DNA from: Tubiluchus corallicola
Lineage: Eukaryota; Priapulida; Priapulimorpha; Priapulimorphida; Tubiluchidae
Length of the DNA: 64,000 nucleotides
Assembly (NCBI GenBank): GCA_030141605.1
Contig: JAQGDQ010000064.1
Span: 171,618-235,617 of the forward strand
Reading direction: 5' to 3'
Below are positions 34,113 through 46,422 of this stretch, in pieces (position 1 is the stretch's first letter; each line of letters starts with the position of its first letter). Under the pieces are notes generated by a model. It saw only the letters and a list, made by a program, of their open reading frames with translations, was not told the DNA's origin and made no database searches. The translations under genes were made by a program, and so were the position numbers.

Positions 34113-35339
34113 AGGTTATGAATAATGCTGTTTAGATTTAGGGAGGGTAAATTGCCTAGAGAATTGTAAAGTCCTTCCCTCAAACGTTACCACAACTTTT
34201 ATACCTTGGTAATTATATTGTTTTTAGTTTTGCGTGTGTAATAAATGATTATAGTTTTACAACGAATTTACCTGTAAAGGGTGAGTAGCCAAGTTGCCGT
34301 ATTTGCTGTGCTTTAACCGTCCAGTTCCCATATATAACTGTCGCACACAAAAATCCATTAACCCGCTTTTCAGTTTAAAACTGCGGTTCTATTAATGGAC
34401 CTCTGTCAAACCTTGCACGTCTACAAAGAAAAGCTTTTATGTTTTTTGTTATACTTCGTGGAGACAATCGCTTTAACTTTCAGTGAAATTTCGCAAGAAA
34501 TGACGTTCCTTCGTGTAAACGTTGAGACAAAATGGAATAATACGCAGGATCTTCTGCTTTGTCTTTAATTGTATTAATTCTGTTTTATCTTTGAAGTTTG
34601 TTCAACAAAATTTTTGGTTCGAAACTAGTAGGATTCTGGTTAATTAAAAGATTTCAATGTTTTATGCAGTTATTAATAGGTTCACATACTTATCGTGTCT
34701 GAAATATAAATAATTAAATTGCTAAAACTAGACATGTTAATTGTCTCACAATCCACAGCTGTTAATTTAGTCGCGTTTGTGTTTGTAGTAAAAACACGTT
34801 ACTCAGGATCATATTGCTGTATTGCACAATAGGTGTATCAGTCAGGTAGGGAACACTTGTAAGATACAAAAAAAGAAACAAGTATTAATGTTTATTAATT
34901 TGAAAATTATTTTATCTTTTAACTACTAACATGATTTTATTATATCGCATGATAAATGTGTATCATATGAATCTCTCACAAGCCGCTATTAACACCGCTT
35001 AGGTAGCCAAATAAATAGTAATATTTTATAAATAGTGGTGGCTGCTATGTTATCTTTCGCCGCCCCGTCTCAACACAATTGTAGTGAATTGTGAGTAAAT
35101 ATTGTAAAGTTAATTAAAAAGGGCAATTAGACTAAATCTACTTCAGCACAAATATTTACGAGAAAAGAATAATTGATAGTCACGGTGAATCTAACTTTTT
35201 TAAACAGTTACGCTCGTTTAGTGTCAATACAATAGGCACTACAAGAGAGACGTTTGCATCAATACATTGCAAATCTCAATACAATTCAGTTGCTTTGACT
35301 AGCTGAGCTCAGCAAACTTTTCTTAAGTCGGCTTATTTA
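34113..35339. other. Non-coding DNA, nothing recognised
   Basis: No recognised gene, repeat or RNA. Confidence 0.5.
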
Positions 35340-35540
35340 TTTAATAAACGCGAGCATGTTCGGCCTTTATGGCTACCTCCTCAACAATGTTCTTTTTATT
35401 AATGTAAATGTTAATTGACGAGTTGTATCGTTTGAAGATCGAAATAAAAAATGGTAATGAATGAATGAATGAACGAACGAACGAATAAATGGGTGAATGA
35501 ATGAATGAATCAGTAAACGAATGAATGAATGAGCGAATGA
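35340..35540 (+). mobile_element. Probable LINE 3' end with (GAAT)n tail
   Basis: TTTGAAGATCGAAATAAAAA is followed closely by GAATGAATGAATGAACGAAC and further GAAT/GAAC tetramers to about 35540. A CGAAATAAA block ahead of a tetranucleotide tail repeats the arrangement at the 3' end of the LINE at 0.65 kb (CGAAATAAAGAG then (AATC)n). No coding homology was recognised upstream, so the copy would be very short. Confidence 0.5.
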
Positions 35541-36332
35541 ATATTTGATTATAGTAACCTGGAATCAATTATTATTATTGATTTGATTAACCTATGATGA
35601 TTCAGATTTGTGTAATTTTAGTAAATACAATTTTTGCAAAGCAAACATGACAGTCCAGGCTGTATCTAGGTAGGAAATCAACAAAATACGACATGCAGCT
35701 ATTCAGTGTGACTTGTGACAAATTAAAAACCTAATCGTTGAAACAGCATTCAATTCTTTTTTATGATCAAGCTATGCCCTCACTTATACTAATAGTAAAC
35801 CGCTCAGACTATATTTTCAAGGATTAATTTTGTTAAATTTATTTCACTCTTTCTAAAAATTTCGTTACGCTAGTACAGTTTAGCTTAATTTTTTCGTTTG
35901 TTGTACGTTTATTAATTATTTTGATAATTAATTTCATTCATTAACTTTACAATTTAAGCTTAAAATTATAGGGCACACCAAATTTACATGACAAGCAAAT
36001 ACGAGATAAAACTAACTTGATATAAAATGGCAAACGTTGTAGACAAATACAGAGCAGTAACTAGAAGATATGTGGCAAGATGGTGTATAGCTTACTACTG
36101 AATTAAGTGCCAAATACGTGTGGTCAACAGCTTATTGAAAATGAGGAAAGAAACAAGAAAAGAAGATAACAAAAATGAATAAATGATGAATGGCGGAGGT
36201 GTAGGTGGCTGGCCGTTTGATCAACGTGGCAGTTTTCGTATTGCGAGATTTATGTACTGCGCTAAGTTTCGATTTCACCAGAAAGGTGTCTGAATGATAC
36301 GTCATTAACACGTGAATCGTTTTTTAACTCAG
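35541..36332. other. Non-coding DNA, nothing recognised
   Basis: No recognised gene. The right end is the pyrimidine tract of the next exon candidate. Confidence 0.45.
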
Positions 36333-36440
36333 GAGAAGAACTTGTCGCAGAGCAATCCCGCTTTTTGATCAATAATTTAGTTTGCGGGTACAGCAGCATA
36401 CGTGGCGACACACTACTGCAGCGGTACAGACGTGTGATAG
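36333..36440 (+). CDS. Candidate internal exon (108 nt, phase 1-1)
   Basis: TCGTTTTTTAACTCAG (AG at 36331-36332) is a good acceptor and ATAG|GTGAGG (GT at 36441-36442) a good donor. Between them one frame is fully open: EELVAEQSRFLINNLVCGYS then SIRGDTLLQRYRRVI. The exon is 108 nt (36 codons) and both edges are phase 1, so it is symmetric. The other two frames contain stops. The peptide looks like an amphipathic helical segment. I do not recognise the family. The open frame continues past the donor to TGA near 36660, but its composition there becomes AT-driven, which supports the donor as the true edge. Confidence 0.4.
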
Positions 36441-37446
36441 GTGAGGAAGATTGTTCTAGAACAGTGACGCTGACGCTGAGTCTTGTGTATTATGACGTTG
36501 TGAAATATTCTCTAAGTAATCAAAGTATGCGCTTGAGTGCAAAATTCTTTTTTATTGGTGATAAATTATTATTTGTGATATTATCATATGTAAAAATTGA
36601 AAAATTGCGCGCAGTGATGTGGCAGATTTATAATACCGTATCTATAATTTTTTTGCAGTGAAAATTGTTTAAGAACACTTAAATATAAAATAAAAGTTGT
36701 GTAGCAGTATCCCTTTTGGATTCCAATCTGATGTAAATTAATTGGCAAGCAGCATGTTTAAACTCAGAATGAAAAATCCAGACGAACAAAAAGCAAAAGC
36801 AATAAGTAGTAATAAATAAATAAATACAAAGTAATAAATAATTAGCCGAAGTAGATTTTTGAAACCAACAAAACAGAAATTATTGATAATAAAAACGAGA
36901 AAGAATTAGTAAACTAGAAAGAACTAGTAAGTTTTAATAACAAATAGTAATATAAAATAGTAGCAAGCAAAATAAAATGCCTAGAATAAATGTATAAAGG
37001 AGTAAAGTTTTAGTACGTGTTCAGCTAACGTAAAGAATAATTAATCGGTGTTTTAATACGTATAAACAAAATGTGAACCAGGAAAATATTTAAAGCAAAT
37101 CATGTTTAAAGATAATTTTAGCAACAGTAAAAAAACAGAAATGCAACACATTAAGGTTTCAGAAAAACACTTCAAATGCAGCGAAATGATAAGACAAAGC
37201 ACAGGCAGGGCTTACTAACAAGTTTGCAACTAAAAAATCACGAGTGGTAGTTTGGGGACGGTTTTTAGTTCTGGATTTGGGGAAATTCCTATTAAATAAT
37301 ATAAATGTTTGAAAAAAGAATACAAATTTCTGCCCAAAGAGAATTGATGCTTTTTCCTTATTTTCTGTTCTGGTCACAGTTCAGAGTTCGGTATTGTTTG
37401 GAATTTAACGGACAGGCTTAATCAGTTTTTAACAAAAATTAAGAAG
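36441..37446. other. AT-rich non-coding DNA
   Basis: A-rich sequence with many TAATAAATAA blocks at about 36800-37000. No recognised feature. Confidence 0.5.
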
Positions 37447-37513
37447 CTATTTACACGATTCATTTTTGACGCATGAGTCAGACGCATGCATCAAAAATGC
37501 ACCGTGTAAATAG
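37447..37513. repeat. 67-bp near-perfect palindrome (miniature fold-back element)
   Basis: Two 33-bp arms flank a single central base. CTATTTACACG at the left pairs with CGTGTAAATAG at the right, and the inner arms pair through CATTTTTGA and GCATG. Twenty-nine of 33 positions pair. Neighbouring AAGAAG and GCCTTAAAA are not shared, so the palindrome is discrete. Likely a very short MITE or its footprint. Confidence 0.85.
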
Positions 37514-39247
37514 GCCTTAAAATTGTAAGCAGCGAAGATTACTAAAAGAAAAATACGTTTTTTCTGTAGTGACTAAAATCACTTTCACTTTACTGCTTAT
37601 TTCTTTGCATTTCTTCTGTAATTTTCGCGGTAATGATTGGTCGTTTAATGGTCACAGGCTCACAGCTGAACACTATCAGACTTAGTTATACGTCACTTGC
37701 TACTTTCTAAATGTCAGAAATTAAAACGCTTTTCGCAAACTTTCCTCCTAGGTCAGACTTGTGACGAAATTCCTCATAGACGACGTATGACGTATAGTCG
37801 AAAAGTTATTGTAATTTACTGAGAGGTTGCCAGTAGACGAAATATTATTCAAACTCAAAGTTATGTATCAGAAAAAAGAAGAGCATTGTTTGAGTGTTGA
37901 CTTTGCTTGGCTTTGTTTGGAAAACATGAAGGTTATTTTTGCTGCGAAGCCTATGATGTATCACTCTGTATTATCCATATAAAGCAACAGAAGTCTAACA
38001 GAACAAACATCTTCGAATAAAAAATAATTAGCACGAATCGAACTCTCTTTTGAAATCAATAATCTTGTGAATGTTGCTTTTCGTTAAAAAAAGGTTTGAA
38101 AAACTCACACGTTTTGTTTTTGAGATTTTATCAGCTCTCTGGGTTGCAAAGATAAAGCCCATTCCTAACTTCATTCAAAATGTGTATTACAATAATCTGA
38201 TTGCAATTCTCGAAGTGGTAAAGCTTCGAATGCTGAACTGAAAGGAAGATTTAGTTTGCACTTTCTAAAGCGGAATTGACATTAAGATGAGATAAATGAA
38301 TTGAGAAAAACGAACGCTCATTGTAGCGAAGGCAAAGCAAACATAATGTAAAAAATTTGGTAGAGTTTAATGTTTACGTAAAAAACACAACTTCTAACCG
38401 ATGTTAACTGCCTCTATTGACGTAAAGGCGCCCATAAGTTTTTCATTAATTCATGTTATTAAATTAAACAATCACAAAACGCGTAAGTAAAATGAAATTA
38501 TATTAGATTATTATTTATTTTCCACGGCTATGTCATATAATGAAATTATTAGCCACAATAACAAATACATTTACAAAATACAGTCTAACAAATGCAGTTA
38601 CAAAATAAAATGAAATAAAAAAAATACAAAAAATATTGAGGTATAGAGGTATCGTCTTTTACGAAAAAAACGTAAACAAAATCATTGGTGCTTCAATGAA
38701 ACGTAAAACGTTTAAAAAATGTAGGCAGCCAATTTAATATTGCATTATACAGCACTAATTCAGTCCGCTTACAGAATTTTCTATTTTCACTCTATAAAGA
38801 TCTGAGTAAGCTTAGCTTAACTGCGCAGGAAAGACAAGAAAATGTCAAATGTCATTAGCGCTAAGATAATTACATAGATTTACTCCGAGAAGAAGCTATT
38901 TACACCTAGGAGACTGTGAGACTAAGACTACAGAGAAAAGGTATTTTCAGCTCTACACCTTCCTTGCAGAACAGTCGATCACTAACGGAGGAATGACGAT
39001 AGAATAATGATGATAAATTCGAGTCAGACTACTCCATGAGCGTGTAAGATTAACTTGTCACATAGTTGATAAGTCTGTGAAGCGATGATCAATACTAATC
39101 AACAGTGGATGAAGATTAACATCAGTGGTAACGTTTTTACGAAGGTTCATTTACGAATTGGCATTATAAAAAATGTGAATCCACAAAATGTGAATCGATA
39201 ATTACGTCATTAGCTTGACAATGGTCATTCACAAAAGTCCAGTTGTT
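37514..39247. other. AT-rich non-coding DNA, nothing recognised
   Basis: No supported feature. ATTACGTCAT at 39201-39210 (CRE/ATF-like) lies 38 bp upstream of the candidate start codon at 39248. Confidence 0.45.
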
Positions 39248-39300
39248 ATGTCCAGCTTTGGAGGCTCCATTCGGCGCGGTGGCGCTACTGGTTTAGTTGG
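39248..39300 (+). CDS. Candidate first exon (17 codons + 2 nt)
   Basis: ATG at 39248 opens MSSFGGSIRRGGATGLV. The frame runs directly into a consensus donor, GTTGG|GTAAGTG (GT at 39301-39302), leaving two bases of the next codon. The 53-nt block is about 60% G+C and contains several CpG, a sharp island in otherwise AT-rich DNA. A Ser/Gly/Arg-rich start like this is common in disordered protein N-termini. I do not recognise the gene and could not locate a second exon. Short length means chance cannot be excluded. Confidence 0.35.
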
Positions 39301-42300
39301 GTAAGTGATTTCTAGTCAATAGTAATGAATCAGTCACAAACCAACAATAGGAGAATTGCAAACGCGAGAATTGATTAGTGGTGCATTGAAATGTACGAGG
39401 AGTAGCGGAGAAATTTCTTTATACTGATAAATCTGTTGACTAAATGATGTAAGAGCGTAATAGATACAACGCGTACTTCATGCAGAAAGCTAGAAATTTA
39501 AGTAAATTACTAGAAATCAATAATAAATAGTTTTAATAACAAATAGTTTATTGATGAACAACGCTATACAATATACAATATAATGTACATAAAAAATCGC
39601 ACACAGCATCCCAACACTTGGGTATAGTAGTAAAAGTAATATTGTAACAGTAAAAGAAACAGCAGAGTTTAAACAGTAATACAGTATTTACACATTTGCA
39701 AAAACAATATAATTCCAAAATCAAAAATCATAATTCCGAAATCAAATGTAAAAGCGATCAACAGAATATTACCGCTTGCACCTGTTATTAACTGTAGACC
39801 GCTTTTAAATGTGCGCTTTTATGGTTTGACATTTTCTGTATATGGTTTGATATTGCAAAGTTTAATCGAGGCTTCGAAAGTCTGTTAAAACGATTTAACG
39901 CCTCTGTACTGAGTTTGTACAATGAGATGAACGTCGCTGTTCGATTAATTCCAAAGAAAATCCATGCGTCCAAATTAGTGAGGGACTCATGAAGCGCTTA
40001 GTACTTGCTATGACATTGCAAAAATTTGTAAAACATGTGGCATCATCAGGTGACAAGAATTATGAAGCCCTAGATTTCGCCTTTTACTCCTACTCTCACA
40101 ACGCTATGGACGCATGTCAACATCAAACACATCAGCGATGAAATTAAATGAAACACTACATTGATTATATTCATTAATTATGTATACACCTAGCGACACA
40201 TAGTGTTTAACAGCTCAAGTCGGCGGTCATTGCCAAACACCAATGTGAATTTCTTAAGAAGATAGACCAGATATGGAGTGTTTCTTGAAAGTTGTCTTGT
40301 TTCGTTATCACTAAAACTTATAAACTTTTTAATGAGAAAAGTGACTCAGTTAAATCCCTCCCAATTGACTAAATTGATAAAAAACCGAGGTATTAAATAA
40401 AATTCCTAGCGGATATGAGCAGTCAGGGCACTTTGCATTTTCGGTCTTTTCTGGCTAACGCACAATATATGAGGTGTGCAGGTATTTGCCACGCTGTAGC
40501 CTGGATTCAATACCTGATATAAATTACATAATGGCAGCTGACGTGAAAATCTGACGCCTATTACAGAATTTTCCCGATGCTTTGAGAGAAAAGACGATAC
40601 AGGCGACATTTCTGTGCTTATGTACCTCCGCCTGCAGAATTTCTTTCAGCTAAATATCTATTACGATTACTATATTTTGTTTGGTTTCGGTTAACCATTA
40701 ATCAGCTTAAGCAAACAGGGTAATGTTTGCGCAGATTTTAAGACGCGACATCCAATCAGGTGAAACGAGGATTGTCATCATGCCAGTGTTACGAGAAAAT
40801 TCACATATTTTGTTGCGAATAACAATAATAATGAGCAGGCGAGAAAATCAAAAGAGTAACTTATTGTTGTACAGCAGCATTTAAAGTAGGTGCATTTTTA
40901 AACCGCGAGCAGTCCAGTTTAAGCCTTACACTGATTTCACCATTATATTAAGCTCCGAGTCATTAAATAATTTGAAAAATAGTACCTGCAAGGTTCACGA
41001 TGCTTGCAGGATAGAGACAGGTTTAAACGATGACATGCTTAAAAAAACTAGGATGGGTCGAAGTAAGAGCAAAAATGTGAAAATTGGGGCTAAGTACTCA
41101 GTCACACACGAGCCAGGCATAGTCAGGTGATAATTAGTGCACACATGTGCATAATAGGCTAATTTACAGTTTTTGACTTGAGTATGCCATACTGGACTAT
41201 GCATAAGTGATGGATACAGATATGCTCGCGGATTTGCATCTGAATTCGTTCAGCTTTGTTATTGTAATGGTGATTTTTTTGCACTTAAATTAAGAAAATT
41301 ATTCAAACAAGGAAACAGTTACTGCAGAATCCAAAGTACAGCAGCCTAAACATGCAAACATTAAAAACAGAAATCGTAAAAAGTTTGGATAATTTAAAAA
41401 TGTGATAATTTTATTGTTCGAAATATCAGCGCGCGAATATTGCTAAAATACGTTTTAAAGAGTAGGCAAAATAATAATAGTTCAGTTTTTAGGAAATGGC
41501 TGCATTTGGAAATCCGCCAAAATACTGAAAACACTGAAAATTTTTCTAGCTGACTTCATTTTTTAATTCTAGTTGTGCTTGTGTTGTGTTGATGTTTATT
41601 TTGTGTTACGCTTACTTTTTTATATTTCTTCTTCTTGGTCTGTCATATCAATGATTTGTACATTATCCTCGCTCTATCTTTGCCCGCTGGGAAAGTGAAT
41701 TAAATTGTTTAGAAGCCTATTGAACGTAATGCCCTGTTTAGCTTTACTGCATTGCTTTCTCGTATTACAACCTCTTCTCTGAGTGAAACTCTAATTAAAT
41801 TACTGGTGTCGTTTGGAGGTTAGAGTTCCCCGGTAATTGCAAACTTAAAAGAGTTTTAATTTAACAAGTTGTATTGTTGTGGCTATAAACGTGCTGGCTC
41901 GTTTTACTTAATAACGATTATGATAGCATTTTTTTTCTGAAAGCACTTCTTCTATTTTCGCCAAAGAGAGGCGAAATTTCCATTGATAATAAATTTTAAT
42001 TGAATTTTGATAAGTATTCATGATGATAATGAATAATAAACTGGTACCCATAAAGACACATGTGTTGAATTCTAAGTTATTTTGTGTATAAATTCTTTTA
42101 GCAATATATTTTATGGAAAATAATATTTTTTGATTTTTATGAAAATCTGACATTCTCATGAGCCTAGTATTATACTTTTAAGTGCGCTTTGTCGAACCGA
42201 GTAGTCCTACATTTTTTTGCAATCACCACTACTTGCTTGGAAATTTTGGGTATACTAAAAATATTTTCTTGTAGTACTTAAATATATACTGTCACATTTT

Positions 42301-43714
42301 ACTCCACCATCCATTTGCAACTTAGAAACTTAATTTACTAAACGTAGCAATAAATAATATAATAGATTTCCACTAACTTTGTTATTTTTTGTCCTCACAG
42401 TTTCTCGCCTACTTCTTGCGAAATATAAATTTATTAACAGAACATTAATTTCCAAACAGGCGATCGACCGTTAAAGTTGCCGGAAGTTAAATTTTTAAAT
42501 TTTAAGCAGCGTCTAGACAGCAGAGGAAATAGACCAGAAGCCGGCAACATTTTATTGTGATATCGAGCCTCAAAGGTTGGATCGTTTCTATGATCTTTAT
42601 CTTATAGTTTGGACAGATTTTGATCCACAAAGTGCCGACACACTTTTGACATTGTATCTTTTCCGTATGTTATAGCAAAAGTTTAATTAAACATAATTTT
42701 GACTTTAATTAAGATTTTGGATCTCAGAATAAAAGCCGAGTGTATTAAAGAGGTCAAATTGAACCACAGTTACCATGCCGATTATAATCACTTATTTCCC
42801 ATGTAAGAACTTTACCGCATAGGTGATACTAATGATTAATTAGCTCATTAATTAACATTCTAATTATGACACCGAGTCGTAAATAGTATTTGCATTAGTG
42901 CGTACTGACAACCAGTACAAGCATACTGCTCAACTTCAAACAAAATACTTTTCAACTTTATGTACCTGGAAGATTTTTTAATGAATCGCTTTAAAGTTCA
43001 ATCCCCAGAAAATTACTTGATACACATACAAATACAAGCAAAAATTTTCCAGGCTTTAAATGCCAGTTATAATTACCTGTTTACCTTTTATGTGAAGATA
43101 ATGATGGTACTATACTCACACTTAAATGACTCTATAAAATCTATTACAAGAATCGTATACCTGGCGAATTTTTGAGTAAGAGTACGAGTTTTTTTGCAAT
43201 GTTAATGATTAGCATACTTATCCAGTATGCAGAAGATCTGAGATAAAGTCTTAGACTCCCAGTGAAAGAGTTTTTCAGGGGTATGGTGCAATATGAGCAG
43301 AGCTTTGCTTTAGACAGCTCAGGCTCATTAACATTGCCGACGATCATTTAGTTTCCACATTAAAATACTGTAAGCACATTTGTGACATATAAATAAACGT
43401 ATGTTGATGTGTGTTTTATAAACCAATTAACCTAGCAGAACAGATGCCATATCAGGTTTTTGGATGGTAGCACTGGCCAAGCCATGTGGCAGACTCATCG
43501 AACATCATTGTGCCTTGTGGCATGGAGATACAATCGCTACGGGATTCCTGCTCTAATATAAACAAGAATTAAATATTCTAAAAATTCATTGAATGGTCAT
43601 TTGTAAAATTTTAAGCTTTCGCAAACTTCAGTTGTATGTTTACTTCCCCAACCCTTTTATTACGTAAAATAGCTGTAACCATCTAGCTCAGCATATGAAG
43701 AGGAGACATGCATC
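39301..43714. other. Long non-coding stretch, nothing recognised
   Basis: About 4.4 kb with no recognised domain, array, RNA gene or transposon end. Small frames at 39788-39973, 40406-40609, 40995-41204, 41908-42159, 42960-43175 and 43144-43347 lack support. It could hold the first intron of the candidate at 39248. Confidence 0.45.
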
Positions 43715-43715
43715 C

Positions 43716-44380
43716 AGGTGAGCGGTCAAAGGAACGCCGGTCAAAGGTTCACCAGTCAAAGAATATTACCTCCGGTTGCAATCAAAACTTCATGCATTTG
43801 TGTTATTCTTATAAAAACAAACTTTGCTATGTATGTCTTATTTCTTTCTTCTTGTGGTAACACATTGGCTCCAACGGACTGCTACTTTTTGTCTAATGTT
43901 AATTAGTGAAGAAAGGCCAGTTAAAGGTATAAAGACTTGGTTTGCATGGATGACGTCCTTTCCACTTCAAAACAAATGTGAACTTGGTTAACTTGAGTAA
44001 ACCATAATCATCTGTAAATATAAGATATTATTTCTAGACTGTTTTGTTAAAGTTAAAAAGTTAAACTTGAATTTTTTTGTACATTTTAATTTTTTTTAAA
44101 TTTTAATACATATCCAAATTATCTAAAACAGTATTTTGGCTAGTGAGTAAAAGGTACTAACGAATAAATAGTGCAGAACTTTGCGGTTTAACATCTGCAA
44201 ATAATATAATTATTTCCATAAAGCAGTTTTTCAGTTTAATTTTTGCGTGGGTTGCTTATTTTTATTTAGTCAAATGGTCCTTTGTCAGGTAGTCTTTGAT
44301 TGGTAGATATTTGTCACTGTGGTGGTCCTTTGACTAATGGTCGTTTGCCTGGTGGTCCTTTGACTGGTTGTCCTTTGGAA
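43716..44380. mobile_element. Fold-back element with 15-bp minisatellite arms
   Basis: The left arm (43720-43775) is GGTCAAAGGAACGCC, GGTCAAAGGTTCACC, AGTCAAAGAATATTACC. The right arm (about 44270-44380) is a longer array of the inverted unit, for example TGGTGGTCCTTTGACTGG, with six or so units. The two arms are therefore inverted arrays of one unit, about GTCAAAGGACCACCA. They enclose about 490 bp of AT-rich non-coding DNA with TTTTAATTTT runs. No transposase is seen. The architecture matches the element at 19.7-20.6 kb, with a different unit. Confidence 0.7.
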
Positions 44381-44929
44381 CTTTCTTAATAACTCACCTT
44401 GAACACCCATTCGAACATTTGAAGTGCCTAGTTTCAAAAACATTTTGACTTTAAAATGTCCTGAAACTGGCTAGAAGCCTTAAAATATACGCAAATCCGA
44501 GGTTAGGTTTCTATAAAAAGATTCTTTTGAAATGTGTGCCTCAGCTATAATATTTCTGATTTTGTTGACTTAATACACTCGTTGCTGTACCTTATTAAAG
44601 CTGTTGTAGGTCGCACTATTATGAGTTCATATTTACAAGTGGTATACTGATGTAATGAACCTAATGTCATTAACGCAAGCCAGGTTAGTTCACTGATCTT
44701 TCCGTACACTATGCGATCGCTACATTTTTACCAAACTATCTAAATGTGTTGCGAATATAAGCAAGACTAAGACGCCATCAGATTATAATTATATAAAAAG
44801 GGTTTATTACTAACATGTAATGTATTTTGCAGAACAGCTAACATGGTGAATTCAATTTAATCAATCTTTAAACTGTATATCTGTAAAATCCAAGTGTATA
44901 ATCAGGCTGGACAATTATAAAATACGCTT

Positions 44930-45620
44930 ACGATAGACTCAGTTTAGTTAACAGTTTGCAAGCTTGCAATTACTCTGGAACAGTAAAACAGTGTGAACAC
45001 AATTAAATTTTTATGAGACTGCGGAATTGCAGAACAGTAGAGTAGTACAAATGCTGTTTAATCAGTGTTGTGTTTGTTGTAGACAGTGTGAATGCAGTTT
45101 AATCCGACTTGCAATATTGCAAAACAGTGGAACAGTGTGAACGCAGTTTAATCAGACTTGCAGTGTTTGCACAACAGTAAAATAATGTAAAGGTAGTTTA
45201 ATTAGGATTGTGCTTATTGCAGGACAGTAGAACAGTGTGAACGCAAGTCAAGTTTGAAATTGTTATAGAACGTTAAAGGGCATCCATATGAATCACATTT
45301 GCACTGATTGCAGAAAAGTAGCAGTTTCTGTTTAAAATGCGTTACAGTTGCAGTAGAATAGTAGCATAGTGTGAACACAGTTTGCTCAGAATTGCCGTAT
45401 TGCATAACAATGAATTGTATAAACAGAATTTGCAGTTGATGCAGAACAAATGAGCAGAGTCATCGTAGTTTAGTCAGGTTTAAAACTGCAGTTTCCAGTT
45501 ACTACAGAATGACAAATCGCGCGAGCGCAATGTAATCGAACTCGTTGCAGAATAGTAATGCAGTATGAACGCAACTTAATAAAGCAAGCACTTATTGTAA
45601 AACAATAGCACGCGTAGATT
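44930..45620 (+). repeat. Diverged minisatellite, period about 50 bp
   Basis: A motif close to GAACAGTGTGAACGCAGTTT, followed by AATCAGACTTGCA, recurs at about 44990, 45040, 45086, 45135, 45187 and 45235, then in more decayed form at about 45370, 45418, 45455 and 45560. Spacing is 49-52 bp. Roughly a dozen units can be traced. Best conserved at 45080-45245. Confidence 0.8.
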
Positions 45621-45967
45621 CAATCTTTTCGGGCATGCAAATATTTTGTTCTAAATTACTATTGCTGCTGCAGAAATGAAAAACGTGTTTAATAAGACGA
45701 CGTAAGGCGATGTAAACATAAGTAACTTTCCAATATTGTGAAACAGTGCGAAAACCACGGCAGACATCTGTGACATTGCTACTGAACCAAGATTGTCTCA
45801 TGCTTTCTGCCTGGTTTCAATTGATAATGACTGCCGACTGCAAAGTTTATGACGCGTAATTTTTGTAATTTCACACCTTTTGCTGAACTTGAGTGATTTA
45901 AGACAACTACACAGAACGACCTTAGCAACTACCTGCTTCGGAGGTATGAATATGTAATTAGCAATCT
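45621..45967. other. Non-coding DNA, nothing recognised
   Basis: May hold further decayed minisatellite units (GTGAAACAGTGCGAAAACC near 45736). No gene recognised. Confidence 0.4.
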
Positions 45968-46068
45968 GAGGATGATGATGGTGATGGTGATGATGATGGT
46001 AATGATGACGCCGACGATGATGATGACGACGTTGACGATGATGACGACGACAACAACAACAACAACAG
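45968..46068 (+). repeat. (GAT)n/(GAC)n/(CAA)n trinucleotide microsatellite
   Basis: GATGATGGT and GATGACGAC triplets followed by CAACAACAA. A His/Arg/Cys-rich minus-strand frame across it is an artefact. Confidence 0.95.
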
Positions 46069-46239
46069 GAATCTTGAATCAAGATAAAAAAGGGGAATTT
46101 TAATGTACATCTCAAAGTCTCAAAAATCTTTTCATATAAAGTTAGATTATTTTGCACTGAGTTTGCCTGTTTGAAAGACATAATAAAACGTCACTGTTTC
46201 ACAATCCTGGTGTGCACTAAAAAGTGTTCATCAAAAAAC

Positions 46240-46422
<183 letters not shown>

